Shown one piece after another: positions 43,637 to 52,448 of a stretch of DNA of 64,000 bases. This DNA comes from Nonomuraea jabiensis. GTDB lineage: Bacteria; Actinomycetota; Actinomycetes; Streptosporangiales; Streptosporangiaceae. The position numbers and the translations under genes are program-made. A model generated the notes under the pieces. It was not told where the DNA came from and ran no database searches. It was given only the letters and a program-made list of their open reading frames with translations. How positions within the stretch are numbered: the stretch's first letter is position 1; every line of letters begins with the position of its first letter. The DNA lies in assembly GCF_014204795.1 (NCBI RefSeq), contig NZ_JACHMB010000001.1:8692501-8756500 (forward strand). The letters are read 5' to 3'.

Positions 43637-44527
43637 ATGGACCGAAGCAGCGAGATCGCCGACTTCCTGCGCTCACGGCGCGCCGCGATCACCCCCGAAG
43701 GGGCCGGGCTGCCCTTCGACGGGCGCACCCGCCGGGTGCCCGGGCTGCGCCGCGACGAGGTGGCCCGCCTGGCCGGGGTCAGCACCGAGTACTACACCCG
43801 GCTCGAGCAGGGCCGCGGCGGCTCCCCGTCACCCGAGGTCGTCGAGGCGCTCGCCCGGGCCCTGCAGCTCAACCCCTCCGAGCGCGAGCACCTCACCAAC
43901 CTGCTGGTCCGCCCCGCCGACGCGCGCCGGGCGCCGGTCAGCCCGCAGCGGGTCAGGCCGGGCCTGCACCTGATGCTGCACACCCTCGAGCACGTGCCCG
44001 CCTTCATCCTCGGCCGGCGCACCGACGTCCTGGCCTCCAACCGCCTCGCCCGCGAGGTGCTGACCGACTTCGACGCCCTGCCCGCGCCCCGGCGGAACCT
44101 GGCCCTCTACTACCTGCTGGACCCCCAGGCGCGCGAGAGGGTCGGCGACTGGGCGCGGATCGCCGCCGAGACCGTCGCCGTCCTGCGGCTGGAGGCCGGC
44201 CGCCATCCCCACGACCGCCAGCTGGCCGACCTCGTCGGCGAGCTCACCCTGAAGTCACCCGAGTTCTCCACCTGGTGGAACGACCACCGCGTGCTGCGCC
44301 GCACCCACGGCGCCAAGACCTACCACCACCCCCTCGTCGGCGACCTCCACTTCTCCTACGAGTCCTTCCAGACACCCGGCGACGTCGACCAGACCCTGTG
44401 CGTCTACAACGTCGAACCGGGCTCGGCCACCGCCCAGGCTCTTCAGCTTCTCACCAGCTGGACGGCGCCGCAGCAGCAGGCACACCCCCGGCCCGAGCCC
44501 CACACCCCGACCACGGGAGCGCCATAA
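43637..44527 (+). CDS. XRE-family regulator with MmyB-like ligand domain
   Basis: The 296-residue protein has the helix-turn-helix with FLRSRRAAITPEGAGLP, VPGLRRDEVARLAGVSTEYYTRLEQ and the MmyB-like domain with AFILGRRTDVLASNRLAREVL, EFSTWWNDHRV, KTYHHPLVGDLHFSYESF. ATG 43637 follows GGAG. It is the likely regulator of the divergent SDR gene, with a 199-base shared interval. It is paralogous to the regulator at 13899 by its order of motifs. The C-terminal 30 residues are proline-rich and variable. Confidence 0.9.
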   Translation: MDRSSEIADFLRSRRAAITPEGAGLPFDGRTRRVPGLRRDEVARLAGVSTEYYTRLEQGRGGSPSPEVVEALARALQLNPSEREHLTNLLVRPADARRAPVSPQRVRPGLHLMLHTLEHVPAFILGRRTDVLASNRLAREVLTDFDALPAPRRNLALYYLLDPQARERVGDWARIAAETVAVLRLEAGRHPHDRQLADLVGELTLKSPEFSTWWNDHRVLRRTHGAKTYHHPLVGDLHFSYESFQTPGDVDQTLCVYNVEPGSATAQALQLLTSWTAPQQQAHPRPEPHTPTTGAP

Positions 44528-44567
44528 CTCACCGGGGCATGTCGTACGCGCGGGCGGCCCCGGAGCG

Positions 44568-45560
44568 TCAGGTGAGTGCCGCGGAGATCCAGTCGGCCGC
44601 CGCCGCCAGCCAGTCGGGGCGGGCGTTGCCGAGCAGGTGATCGCCGTGCGGGATGTGCAGGTACTGCCCATGTGGTGCCAGGCGGGCCAGCGGCTCGCCG
44701 TCGGTCACGCCGGGGATGACGTCCTGGCCGCCGTCCACCACCAGCAGCGGGCAGGCGATCCGCGGGGCGAGGGAGGACAGATCCACCTGGCCGGCGAAGC
44801 GGCGGGCCGCTTCCTCCCCGGCGGCGCGTTGGACGAGCAGGTCTCGTACGAGGGGCGGCAGGCCGTCCCAGTGCAGGCGGAAGGGGCCGCTGACGGCGAC
44901 GGCGGCCGCGACGCGGGGTTCGCGGGCGGCGCTTTCCGCGACGTAGTAGCCACCGAGGCTGAGCCCGAAAAGTCCCACTCGCTCGGCGCCGAGCGCGTCG
45001 ATGACCTGACCGATGACGCGGTGGTAGTCGGCGCGGACAGCGGTGGTGGCCGCGAGCACGCCCTGTCCCGGCCCGTCCATGGCGAACACGGCCATGCCCC
45101 GGCACAGCAGGGCGTCGATCACATCGTGGAACTCCTCCTTGCTGGAGTCCAGGCCCGGGACCACCACCGTGACAGCGGCGGCGCCGGCCGAGCCGCGCAG
45201 CCAGCCGGCGAAGCCCGGCCCCTCGATCCGGCGCGCCACCGGCTCCAGCAGGTCCAGTGCCCGGCCCATGGCGGTGTCCGCCTCGGCGGCCGCGAGCGCG
45301 CGCTCGGCGTTCGGCCCCAGGGTGGCGAAGTGGAACCAGCGCGCCGCCACCTGGAGGTGCCGGCCTGCCGAGATCGCGGTGGACGCCCGCCCGGCACGCG
45401 CCAGATGCCCGCGCGCGGCCCGCATGAGGGCCTCGCCCCACTGCTCCAGGTCGGCCAATTCGCCCGTGACACGCAGGTACTCGTGCGGGTCCAGCCCGGC
45501 TCCGGTCGCGCGCGACAGGTTGGCGGCGGCGAAGTCGGCGGCGCTCATCGTGGCGCTCAT
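44568..45560 (-). CDS. Alpha/beta hydrolase (FrsA-like)
   Basis: The 330-residue protein has a C-terminal alpha/beta hydrolase: strand VTVVVPGLDSSKEEF (oxyanion region), nucleophile elbow GLSLGG with its serine, an Asp in LLVVDGGQDVIPG, and His in IPHGDHLLGN. The N-terminal helical part (about 110 residues) resembles FrsA-like or 2,6-dihydroxypseudooxynicotine-hydrolase-like caps. Its start overlaps the stop of the quinone oxidoreductase gene by four bases (ATGA), so the two are one operon. It probably cleaves a C-C or ester bond of the oxidoreductase product; the substrate is unknown. Confidence 0.85.
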   Translation of the reverse strand: MSATMSAADFAAANLSRATGAGLDPHEYLRVTGELADLEQWGEALMRAARGHLARAGRASTAISAGRHLQVAARWFHFATLGPNAERALAAAEADTAMGRALDLLEPVARRIEGPGFAGWLRGSAGAAAVTVVVPGLDSSKEEFHDVIDALLCRGMAVFAMDGPGQGVLAATTAVRADYHRVIGQVIDALGAERVGLFGLSLGGYYVAESAAREPRVAAAVAVSGPFRLHWDGLPPLVRDLLVQRAAGEEAARRFAGQVDLSSLAPRIACPLLVVDGGQDVIPGVTDGEPLARLAPHGQYLHIPHGDHLLGNARPDWLAAAADWISAALT

Positions 45561-46480
45561 CGTGGTGCTCCGATCGTCAGTACGGCCTTGCCGCGGATGC
45601 GGCGTTCCCGAAGGTCGATCAGGATCTCGGCGGTCCGGCTCCAGTCGGCGCGACGGCCGATCTCCGGGTGCAGCCGGCCACCGGCCACCAGGCGTACCAG
45701 CGTGGCCAGGTCGGGACCGTACGGCGCGCCCGCGTAGTGGAAGTGCCGGATCACCGCGTTCTCGGGCCCGGCGAGCAGGTCGAAGAAATCCACCGTCGCC
45801 GGCGTACGGCCGGCCTGGCCGAACCAGATCAGCGTGCCACCCGGCACCAGCCGGGCCAGCGCGGCCGCCGGCGCGCCGCCACCGGTGGACTCCAGCACCA
45901 CGTCGAACGGCCCCTCCGCCGCACCCACGTCGTGCACGATCGCCACGGCACCCAGCTCACGCAGGCGCGCGCCGCGCTCCGCCGTCGCGGTCACCGCGGT
46001 CACCTCCGCCCCGGCCGCGGCGGCGATCTCGGTCAGGTAGTGCCCGACCCCGCCGGAGGCGCCGGTCAGCAGCAGCCGCCTGCCTGTCACGGCGCCGGCC
46101 GCGCGGAGCAGCCGGAGCGCGGTGATCCCGGCCAGCGGCAGGGCGGCCGCCTGGACCGCGGTGACCTCGTCGGGCAGGACGGCGATCGAGTGGGTGGGCA
46201 CGGTCGCGTACTCGGCCCAGCCGCCCATCGGCGGATGGCCCACGACCCGGGTGCCGGCGGGCGGCCCCGAGCCGTCGGCGGCAGCCTGCACGACCAGGCC
46301 GGCGACGTCCTTCCCCGGCAGCAGGCCGGGTTTCGGGGCTTCCAGCAGGAACGTCTCCCCGCGATTCGGCGCGAACGCCTCGACCTTGACCAGCACCTCG
46401 TCCGGGGCGGGCACCGGCTGGGCGTCCTGGGCGAACTCCACCGGCCGCGCCGCCTCCCCGGTAGGGATCAATCTACGCAT
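45557..46480 (-). CDS. Zinc-independent quinone oxidoreductase-type MDR dehydrogenase
   Basis: The 307-residue protein is an MDR-family oxidoreductase: LVKVEAFAPNRGE, GKDVAGLVVQAAADGSGPPAGTRV, the Rossmann loop LLTGASGGVGHYLTEIA, and VLESTGGGAPAAALARLV. It lacks the structural and catalytic zinc ligands of alcohol dehydrogenases, so it belongs to the quinone oxidoreductase (QOR) side, using NADPH. ATG 46480 is used since it directly precedes the first strand. It is the first gene of an operon with the hydrolase and is divergent from a LysR regulator, which likely controls it through the dyad at 46536. Confidence 0.87.
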   Translation of the reverse strand: MRRLIPTGEAARPVEFAQDAQPVPAPDEVLVKVEAFAPNRGETFLLEAPKPGLLPGKDVAGLVVQAAADGSGPPAGTRVVGHPPMGGWAEYATVPTHSIAVLPDEVTAVQAAALPLAGITALRLLRAAGAVTGRRLLLTGASGGVGHYLTEIAAAAGAEVTAVTATAERGARLRELGAVAIVHDVGAAEGPFDVVLESTGGGAPAAALARLVPGGTLIWFGQAGRTPATVDFFDLLAGPENAVIRHFHYAGAPYGPDLATLVRLVAGGRLHPEIGRRADWSRTAEILIDLRERRIRGKAVLTIGAPR

Positions 46481-46535
46481 GCGGCAATGAAACCGGCATC
46501 CGGCTCGCGTGATCCAACAACGGGCGCGACAGGCT

Positions 46536-46552
46536 GACAACCATCGGTTGTC
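46536..46552. promoter_or_regulatory. LysR-type operator GACAACC-N3-GGTTGTC
   Basis: A perfect 7-bp dyad with a 3-base centre (GACAACCATCGGTTGTC) lies between the divergent MDR gene (start 46480) and the LysR gene (start 46569). Its position between divergent promoters fits autoregulation and control of the MDR/hydrolase operon. Confidence 0.6.
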
Positions 46553-46568
46553 GCCTAAGGTGACAGGC

Positions 46569-47513
46569 GTGGACCTCGACCTGGCGCAGGTGCGCGCGTT
46601 CGTGCTGGCGGCCGAAGAGCTGCACTTCGGCCATGCGGCCGAGGAACTGTCCATCTCCCAGCAGGCGCTCTCCAAGCGGATCGCCCGCCTGGAGTCCAGG
46701 CTCGGCATGCGCCTGCTCGACCGCGGCGGCCAGGGGGTGCGGCTCACCGAGGCGGGGCGGCGCTTCCTGGAGCCCGCCCGGCAGGCGCTGGCCGCCGCGG
46801 ACGTGGCGGTGGCGACGGTGCTGGACGCGCACCGCCCGCTGCGGATCGACGTGTGGGGTCACCTGTACGCGCCCATGCGCACGGTGGCGCAGGTGGCGAC
46901 CGGCGAGCCCCGGCTGGAACCGGGGCACGGCCGCGACCTGCCCTCGGTGATCGCGGGGCTGCTGCACGGCGACATCGATGCCGCCTTCGGCCGCGTCCAC
47001 GCGCCGCTGCCCGCCGGGCTGACGCATCGCCTGGTACGGCTGGAGCCCGTGGACGTCATCCTCAGCGTGGACCACCCGCTGGCGGACGCGCCGGAGATCC
47101 GCCCGTCGCAGTTGCGCGACAGCGTGCTGTGGACTCCTGGGGCGCTGCACCGGCTGGACTTCCTGCACCGATTCGCGGAGTCCTTCGGCATCGCCGACCG
47201 TGCCGAGGGCACGAACCTGGGACTGGACCACTTCCTGGCCGATCTGGCCGCCGACGCGCGCCGCTTCAGCCTGCTGCCCGCGGACGTGCCTCTGCCGCAT
47301 GGCCCGGCGATCCGCTCGGTCCCGCTGGTGCGCCCCACGCCCCTGTACGCCTGGTCGCTGCTCTGGCGCGGCGACGACGGTCATCCGTTGCTGAGGGCCC
47401 TGGTGAGCGCCTTCGTGGCGGAGGCCGAGCGGAACCGGTGGCTGGAATACGACCCCGTCCGCGACTGGCTGCCCGAACCCCACCCGCCGCCAGGGTCAGG
47501 GCGAAGCGTCTGA
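46569..47513 (+). CDS. LysR-family transcriptional regulator
   Basis: The 314-residue protein has the LysR N-terminal helix-turn-helix: LAQVRAFVLAAEELHFGHAAEELSISQQALSKRIARLESRLGMRLLDR, and a C-terminal substrate-binding fold. The start GTG 46569 with AAGG a few bases upstream matches family N termini. It faces the MDR/hydrolase operon across a perfect dyad at 46536-46552. Its stop overlaps the convergent GntR gene by 18 bases. The inducer is probably the substrate or product of the MDR/hydrolase pair. Confidence 0.9.
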   Translation: MDLDLAQVRAFVLAAEELHFGHAAEELSISQQALSKRIARLESRLGMRLLDRGGQGVRLTEAGRRFLEPARQALAAADVAVATVLDAHRPLRIDVWGHLYAPMRTVAQVATGEPRLEPGHGRDLPSVIAGLLHGDIDAAFGRVHAPLPAGLTHRLVRLEPVDVILSVDHPLADAPEIRPSQLRDSVLWTPGALHRLDFLHRFAESFGIADRAEGTNLGLDHFLADLAADARRFSLLPADVPLPHGPAIRSVPLVRPTPLYAWSLLWRGDDGHPLLRALVSAFVAEAERNRWLEYDPVRDWLPEPHPPPGSGRSV

Positions 47514-48194
47514 AGGTTCGGCGTGGTGCTTGCGCAGGCGCCAGGCGGCCTGGGCGCCCAGGCTGGTGTCGATGTGCTCATGCATGACGGCCGCGGCCGA
47601 CTCCGCGTCGCCCGCGATGACGTACTCCAGCAGGGCCTCGTGCTCGGCGGCCTTGCGGTCGCGGGCCGCCTGGCCGCGCTCGACCTCCAGGGCGAGGCGG
47701 CGGTAGCGGTCGGCCTTGTCCCACAGGCCGTCGAGGGTCTGGATGAGCAGATCGTTGTGGGAGGCCGAGTAGAGGGCGGCGTGGAACCTGCGGTGGGCCA
47801 CGAGCTGCTCGTAGTCAGGGTTGCCGGGCAGCGGCTTGAGGCCCTCGTGGGCGGCGCGCATGGCGGCGATGTCGGCCTTGGTGCGCCGTTCGGCCGCCAG
47901 CCCGATCGCCAGCGGGTCGAGGGAGCGGCGCAGCTCCAGCAGGTCGCGGGCCTCCTCCGCGGCCAGGGGGGCCACGCGGGCGTCGCGGTGGGCGTCCAGC
48001 TCGACCAGCCCCTCGCTCTTGAGCCGGCGCAGCGCCTCGCGCAGGGGAGTGGTGCTGATGCCGATGTCGCGGGCGAGCTGCGCCTGCGCGATGACGGAGC
48101 CGGGAAGCAGCTTCCCGGACAGGATCAGCTCCTTGACGCGCAGATAGGCATAGTCCGCCTTCGTCGTGTAGAGCTCGGCCGCTGATTCGCTCAT
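47496..48194 (-). CDS. GntR-family regulator, FadR/FCD subfamily
   Basis: The 232-residue protein has a GntR winged helix (YAYLRVKELILSGKLLPGSVIAQAQLARDIGISTTPLREALRRLKSEGLV) and a helical FCD effector domain (LLELRRSLDPLAIGLAAERR, HRRFHAALYSASHNDLL, EHEALLEYVIAGDAESA) with the His/Asp metal-ligand pattern of FCD proteins that sense carboxylates. ATG 48194 follows the domain; longer starts exist. It is divergent from the importer/catabolic operon. The identical 12-base motif TAGGTTATAACG lies before its own start and before the operon, so it most likely represses both until a sugar acid or polycarboxylate binds. Confidence 0.9.
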   Translation of the reverse strand: MSESAAELYTTKADYAYLRVKELILSGKLLPGSVIAQAQLARDIGISTTPLREALRRLKSEGLVELDAHRDARVAPLAAEEARDLLELRRSLDPLAIGLAAERRTKADIAAMRAAHEGLKPLPGNPDYEQLVAHRRFHAALYSASHNDLLIQTLDGLWDKADRYRRLALEVERGQAARDRKAAEHEALLEYVIAGDAESAAAVMHEHIDTSLGAQAAWRLRKHHAEPSDASP

Positions 48195-48217
48195 CGCTGT
48201 CCTGTCTCGTCGGTGAC

Positions 48218-48229
48218 CGTTATAACCTA
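48218..48229 (-). promoter_or_regulatory. GntR operator motif (copy 1)
   Basis: On the minus strand this reads TAGGTTATAACG, 24 bases before the GntR start. The same 12-mer occurs on the plus strand at 48359-48370. The core GGTTATAAC is a palindromic GTTATAAC with flanks, typical of FCD-type GntR sites. Confidence 0.6.
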
Positions 48230-48349
48230 CACCGTCACCCGGACCTGTCGGCAAGAGTGGGGACATCTCATCAGCGGCTCAGAGCACCGGATTGTGGCCG
48301 CTATAAGGCATCTAAGAGGCTCTTCGCGTTACATTCCGGAAACGAGGGC

Positions 48350-48379
48350 TTGACGTCATAGGTTATAACGAAGCAGAGT
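48350..48379 (+). promoter_or_regulatory. Operon promoter with embedded GntR operator (copy 2)
   Basis: TTGACG at 48350-48355 is a good -35 box. The operator TAGGTTATAACG (48359-48370) lies in the spacer, and CAGAGT at 48374-48379 is a weak -10 at an 18-base spacing. The arrangement places the bound regulator inside the promoter, consistent with repression of the importer and catabolic genes that start at 48434. Confidence 0.55.
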
Positions 48380-48433
48380 GTGCGGCATCGCAGGCGACGG
48401 CTGGTCGGTCGCGCCTGGTCTAGGAGGAAGCAC

Positions 48434-49591
48434 ATGACCACCTTCCACCCCACGTTCCGCGCCCTGGGCGTCGCCGTACTCGCACTCGGCCTCCTCACGG
48501 CCTGCGGCGGTGGAGGCAGTGACGGAGACGCGGCGGCGAAACAGCCGCCGCCGAACTCGATCGCGACGGGACAGGCCCCGTCCTACTACCCGAGCGAGTA
48601 CGCCCAGCTCATCGAGGCGTCCAGGAAGGAGGGCGGCACCCTCACCATCTACTCCAACACCGACCAGGAGAACTGGGCGCCGATCTTCCGCGACTTCGAG
48701 AAGAAGTACCCCTGGGTGACGAAGATCGCCGCCAACAACCTGGACAGCGACGAGGTGTTCCAGCGGGTGCTCAGCGAGCAGGCCACCGGCAACTCGCCCG
48801 CCGACCTGGTCGTGTCGAACGCCGCCCAGGCATGGGCCGACTTCGCCGCCCGGCCGGGAACCCTGATGGAGTACGCCTCGCCGGAGAAGGGCAAGCTGCC
48901 GGACTTCGGCGAGCTGCTGCCCAACGTGTACGCCATGTCCGCCGACCCCCTGGCGATCGCGTACAACACCTCGCTGCTGCCCGAGAAGCCGACCGGGCTG
49001 AAGAGCCTGGCGGCGATCATCGCCAAGGACCCCGCCCAGTACAAGAACAAGATCACCACCCGGGACGTGAGCGGCGCGTTCGGCTTCACCGTCTCGCACG
49101 CCTTCGCCGAGGCCCGCCCCGACGCCTGGACCTCGCTGCAGTCGGTGCTGCCGCTGGCCAGGCCGGAGACGTCGTCCGGCACCCAGCTGGAGAAGATCAC
49201 CTCCGGCGAGTACGTGGCCGGCTTCTTCGTCAGCGCCGCCCCGGCCTACCCGGTGGTGGCCAAGAGCGGCGGGCTGCTGGCGATCTCCTTCCTCGACGAC
49301 GGCACGGTCGTGCTGCCGCGCGGCATCGGCATCGCCGCCAAGGCGCCGCATCCGGCGACCTCGAAGCTGTTCGTGGACTTCGTGCTGTCGCAGGAGGGCC
49401 AGCGGGCGGTGGCCGAGGGCGGGCTGACCTCCTACCGCGACGGCGTCGCGACCGGCGACGGCCTGCACACCTACCAGGAGCTGGTCCAGGCCGTCGGCCA
49501 GCCCAACATCATCCTCGCCAAGTACGCGAAGGTCCCCGACGCCGAGGTCAAGTCGTTCACCGCCAAGTGGAACGGCCTGCTCGGCCGCTGA
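48434..49591 (+). CDS. Fe3+/phosphonate-type ABC transporter solute-binding lipoprotein
   Basis: The 385-residue protein begins with a lipoprotein signal (FRALGVAVLALGLLTACGG, lipobox LTAC) and continues as a type-2 periplasmic-binding fold of the iron(III)/2-aminoethylphosphonate group: GTLTIYSNTDQENWAPIFRDFEKKYPWV, DLVVSNAAQAWADF, LAIAYNTSLLP, and SKLFVDFVLSQEGQRAVAEGG. ATG 48434 has AGGAGGAA upstream. It is the first gene of the catabolic operon. The operon content suggests that a polycarboxylate, or a metal complex of one, is carried rather than plain iron; that is inference. Confidence 0.9.
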   Translation: MTTFHPTFRALGVAVLALGLLTACGGGGSDGDAAAKQPPPNSIATGQAPSYYPSEYAQLIEASRKEGGTLTIYSNTDQENWAPIFRDFEKKYPWVTKIAANNLDSDEVFQRVLSEQATGNSPADLVVSNAAQAWADFAARPGTLMEYASPEKGKLPDFGELLPNVYAMSADPLAIAYNTSLLPEKPTGLKSLAAIIAKDPAQYKNKITTRDVSGAFGFTVSHAFAEARPDAWTSLQSVLPLARPETSSGTQLEKITSGEYVAGFFVSAAPAYPVVAKSGGLLAISFLDDGTVVLPRGIGIAAKAPHPATSKLFVDFVLSQEGQRAVAEGGLTSYRDGVATGDGLHTYQELVQAVGQPNIILAKYAKVPDAEVKSFTAKWNGLLGR

Positions 49592-49601
49592 GAGGAACCC
49601 G

Positions 49602-51350
49602 ATGACCACCCTTTCCCCGCCGCGTCCGCCGGCGCACCCACCGCCGCGCTACCGCAGGCCGCTGGGGCTGGCCCGGGAGAGCTGGCTGCAGTACGCCGTG
49701 CTGCTCCTGCTGGCGGCCCTGGTGCTGGCGCCGGTCGTCCCGACGCTCTACCAGTCCTTCCTCGACCGCCCCCTGTACGAGGCGGGCGGCGTGCTCGGCG
49801 CCGGCAACTACGTGCGGCTGTTCACCGAGGCGGGATTCGGCCGCGTCGTGCTCAACACGGCGCTGTTCGCGGGGCTGACCACCGTGCTCAGCCTGCTCAT
49901 CGCGGTGCCGATGGCCGTGGTCGTGGTGCGCACCAAGCTGCCCGGCGGCCGCGTGTTCGCCGCCGCCATGCAGTGGCCGTTCTTCATCTCCTCGCTCATC
50001 CTCGGCTTCGGCTGGATCACCATGTACGGCCCGGCCGGGTTCGTCAGCGTCGAGGTACGCCGCCTGCTCGGCTTCCTGCCGTGGAACCTCTACTCCATCC
50101 CCGGCATGGCGCTGACCGAGGCCGTGGCGCTGGCCCCGATCGTCTACACCTTCTGCGCCGGCGCGCTGCGCCAGAGCGACGCCTCGCTGGAGGCCGCCGC
50201 CCAGGTGTGCGGGGCCGGGCCGCTGCGCATCCTGCGCTCGGTGATCCTGCCGCTGCTGCGCCCGCCCGTCGTCTACAGCTCGATCCTGGTGGTCAGCATG
50301 TCGGTGGAGACGCTGAGCGTGCCGCTGCTGTTCGGCCAGCCGGTGCGCATCGACGTCTTCTCCACCTTCCTGTACCGCAACGGCCTGCAGTCCATCAATC
50401 CGGACTACGGGGTGCTGGGCGCGGCGTCCGCGATCATCCTGCTGGTCACCGTCAGCCTGGTCGCGCTGCAGGCCAAGCTGCTGAAGAACGCCCAGCGGTT
50501 CGTCTCCGTCCGCGGCAAGGCGACCCGCCCGCGCCCCCTGGACCTCGGCCGGCTGAAGTGGATCAGCATGGCCGCCATCGCCTTCTACGTGGTGATGGGC
50601 GCCCTGGTGCCGATCGGCGGGCTGGTCTTCCGCTCCTTCACGCAGGTGTTCACGCCGCTGCAGTCGCCGTTCAAGACCCTCACCGGGGACAACTACGAGC
50701 GGATCTTCACCTATCCGGTCTACGTGCAGTCCATCGTCAACAGCCTGCTGGTCGCGGCGATCGGCGCGGTCCTGGTCAGCGCGCTGTCGCTGGTGGCGGT
50801 CATGGTGGCCAGGCGCTCGACCTTCCGCTTCGCCCGCGCGGTGGAGTATCTGGCGCTCGCCCCGCAGGCCATGCCCGGCATCATCGTCGGCATCGGCCTG
50901 TTCTGGGCGCTGGCCTTCGCCCCGTTCGGGCTGGGCACCCTGATCCAGGGCACGCTGTGGGCGCTGATCATCGGTTTCGGGTTGCGCGCGCTGCCCAGCG
51001 GGTTCGGCTCCATCTCGCCGTCGATCATGCAGATCGGCCGGGAGCTCGACAACGCCGCCCGGGTCTCCGGCGCCGACTGGGTGCGTACGTTCACCCGCAT
51101 CCTGGCGGCCCTGCTGCGGCCGGCCTTCGCCGGGGCACTGATCCTGACGTTCGTCACGCTGCTCAAGGAATACTCGCCCGCGGTGTTCCTGGGCTCGGCC
51201 GACTCCAACATCATCGGCACGACCATGCTCGAGCTGTGGGTGCAGGGCAACACCGGCTCCGTGGCCGCGCTGGCCAGCCTGCAGATCGCCATCACGGCGA
51301 CGTTCGTCGGGCTCGCCGGACTACTTCTCAAGGGGCGTAAAGATGCCTGA
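49602..51350 (+). CDS. Double-domain ABC permease (Fe3+-type)
   Basis: The 582-residue protein has twelve membrane helices in two homologous permease halves, as in FbpB/SfuB-like transporters. Both halves carry the EAA-type loop: EAAAQVCGAGPLRILRSVILPLL in the first, and DNAARVSGADWVRTFTRILAALL in the second. It passes solute across the membrane from the lipoprotein of the gene before it, powered by the ATPase after it. It starts ten bases after the lipoprotein gene and overlaps the ATPase gene by eight bases (51343-51350). Confidence 0.92.
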   Translation: MTTLSPPRPPAHPPPRYRRPLGLARESWLQYAVLLLLAALVLAPVVPTLYQSFLDRPLYEAGGVLGAGNYVRLFTEAGFGRVVLNTALFAGLTTVLSLLIAVPMAVVVVRTKLPGGRVFAAAMQWPFFISSLILGFGWITMYGPAGFVSVEVRRLLGFLPWNLYSIPGMALTEAVALAPIVYTFCAGALRQSDASLEAAAQVCGAGPLRILRSVILPLLRPPVVYSSILVVSMSVETLSVPLLFGQPVRIDVFSTFLYRNGLQSINPDYGVLGAASAIILLVTVSLVALQAKLLKNAQRFVSVRGKATRPRPLDLGRLKWISMAAIAFYVVMGALVPIGGLVFRSFTQVFTPLQSPFKTLTGDNYERIFTYPVYVQSIVNSLLVAAIGAVLVSALSLVAVMVARRSTFRFARAVEYLALAPQAMPGIIVGIGLFWALAFAPFGLGTLIQGTLWALIIGFGLRALPSGFGSISPSIMQIGRELDNAARVSGADWVRTFTRILAALLRPAFAGALILTFVTLLKEYSPAVFLGSADSNIIGTTMLELWVQGNTGSVAALASLQIAITATFVGLAGLLLKGRKDA

Positions 51351-52443
51351 GGTCAAGGTCGCCAACCTGTCCAAGCAATTCGGGGACAACGCCGTCCTGC
51401 GTGACATCTCCTTCACCATCGCCGACGGCGAGTTCTTCACGCTGCTCGGCCCCAGCGGCTGCGGCAAGTCCACCACCTTGGCGTGCATCGCCGGCCTGGA
51501 GCGGCCGACCGCCGGCAGCATCGCGGTCGGCCCGGCCACGTTCGTCGACGCCGGCACGTTCGTGCCGCCCGAGGGGCGCAACCTCGGGATGGTGTTCCAG
51601 TCGTACGCGCTGTGGCCGCACATGACGGTCGCCCAGAACCTGGCCATGCCGCTCAGGATCCGCAAGGTGGACCGGCGCACGCAGGACGAGCTCATCACCG
51701 AGGCGCTCGGCAAGGTGGGCCTGGCCGAGCTGAAGGACCGCTACCCGCACCAGCTGTCCGGCGGCCAGCAGCAGCGCGTCGCCCTGGCCCGCGCCCTGGT
51801 CTACTCGCCCAGCGTGCTGCTGCTGGACGAGCCGCTGTCCAACCTGGACGCGCAGCTGCGCGAGCAGGCCCGCGCCTGGCTCAAGCGGCTGCAGGAGGAG
51901 CTCGGCATCACCACCGTGTACGTCACCCACGACCAGGAGGAGGCCCTGGCCCTGAGCGACCGCATCGCGGTGATGTCCAGGGGCGACATGGTGCAGATAG
52001 GCACCCCGAAAGAGATCTACGAGACCCCCGCGACCGCCGAGGTGGCCGCGTTCGTCGGCCGCTGCAACTTCCTCACCGGCACCATGACCGGCCCGGCGGA
52101 GGTGCGGCTCGACTGCACCGGGCAGACCGTCACCGTCCCGGAGGGCGCCGCGCCGGGCGGGCGCGTCACCGTGGCCGTCCGCCCCGAACGGCTGGAGATC
52201 CTCCCGCCCGGCCGCAGCGCCCCCGCCGACGTGAACGTGCTCACCGCCGAGGTGCTCACCAGCTCCTACATCGGCTCCCGCTACGAGTACGACCTGCGCC
52301 TGGGCGACCACGTCATCCAGGCCGAGACCGCCCGCCCGGGGCTGAGCGGCGAGGTCACGCTCGTCGTCGAGCCCGACTCCTGCCTGCTCTACCCGACCAC
52401 CGACGCCCTGCCCGAGGACGTCGCAGCACTCGTAAGGACGTAA
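51343..52443 (+). CDS. ABC transporter ATPase
   Basis: The 366-residue ATPase has Walker A GPSGCGKSTT, Q-loop VFQSYALWPHMTV, signature LSGGQQQRVALARAL, Walker B VLLLDEPLSNLD and H-loop YVTHDQEEAL. The C-terminal about 130 residues form a TOBE-type regulatory domain, as in Fe3+, spermidine or maltose-class importers. It starts inside the last codons of the permease gene, so translation is coupled. It energises uptake of the substrate of this catabolic operon. Confidence 0.95.
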   Translation: MPEVKVANLSKQFGDNAVLRDISFTIADGEFFTLLGPSGCGKSTTLACIAGLERPTAGSIAVGPATFVDAGTFVPPEGRNLGMVFQSYALWPHMTVAQNLAMPLRIRKVDRRTQDELITEALGKVGLAELKDRYPHQLSGGQQQRVALARALVYSPSVLLLDEPLSNLDAQLREQARAWLKRLQEELGITTVYVTHDQEEALALSDRIAVMSRGDMVQIGTPKEIYETPATAEVAAFVGRCNFLTGTMTGPAEVRLDCTGQTVTVPEGAAPGGRVTVAVRPERLEILPPGRSAPADVNVLTAEVLTSSYIGSRYEYDLRLGDHVIQAETARPGLSGEVTLVVEPDSCLLYPTTDALPEDVAALVRT

Positions 52444-52448
52444 ATTTC

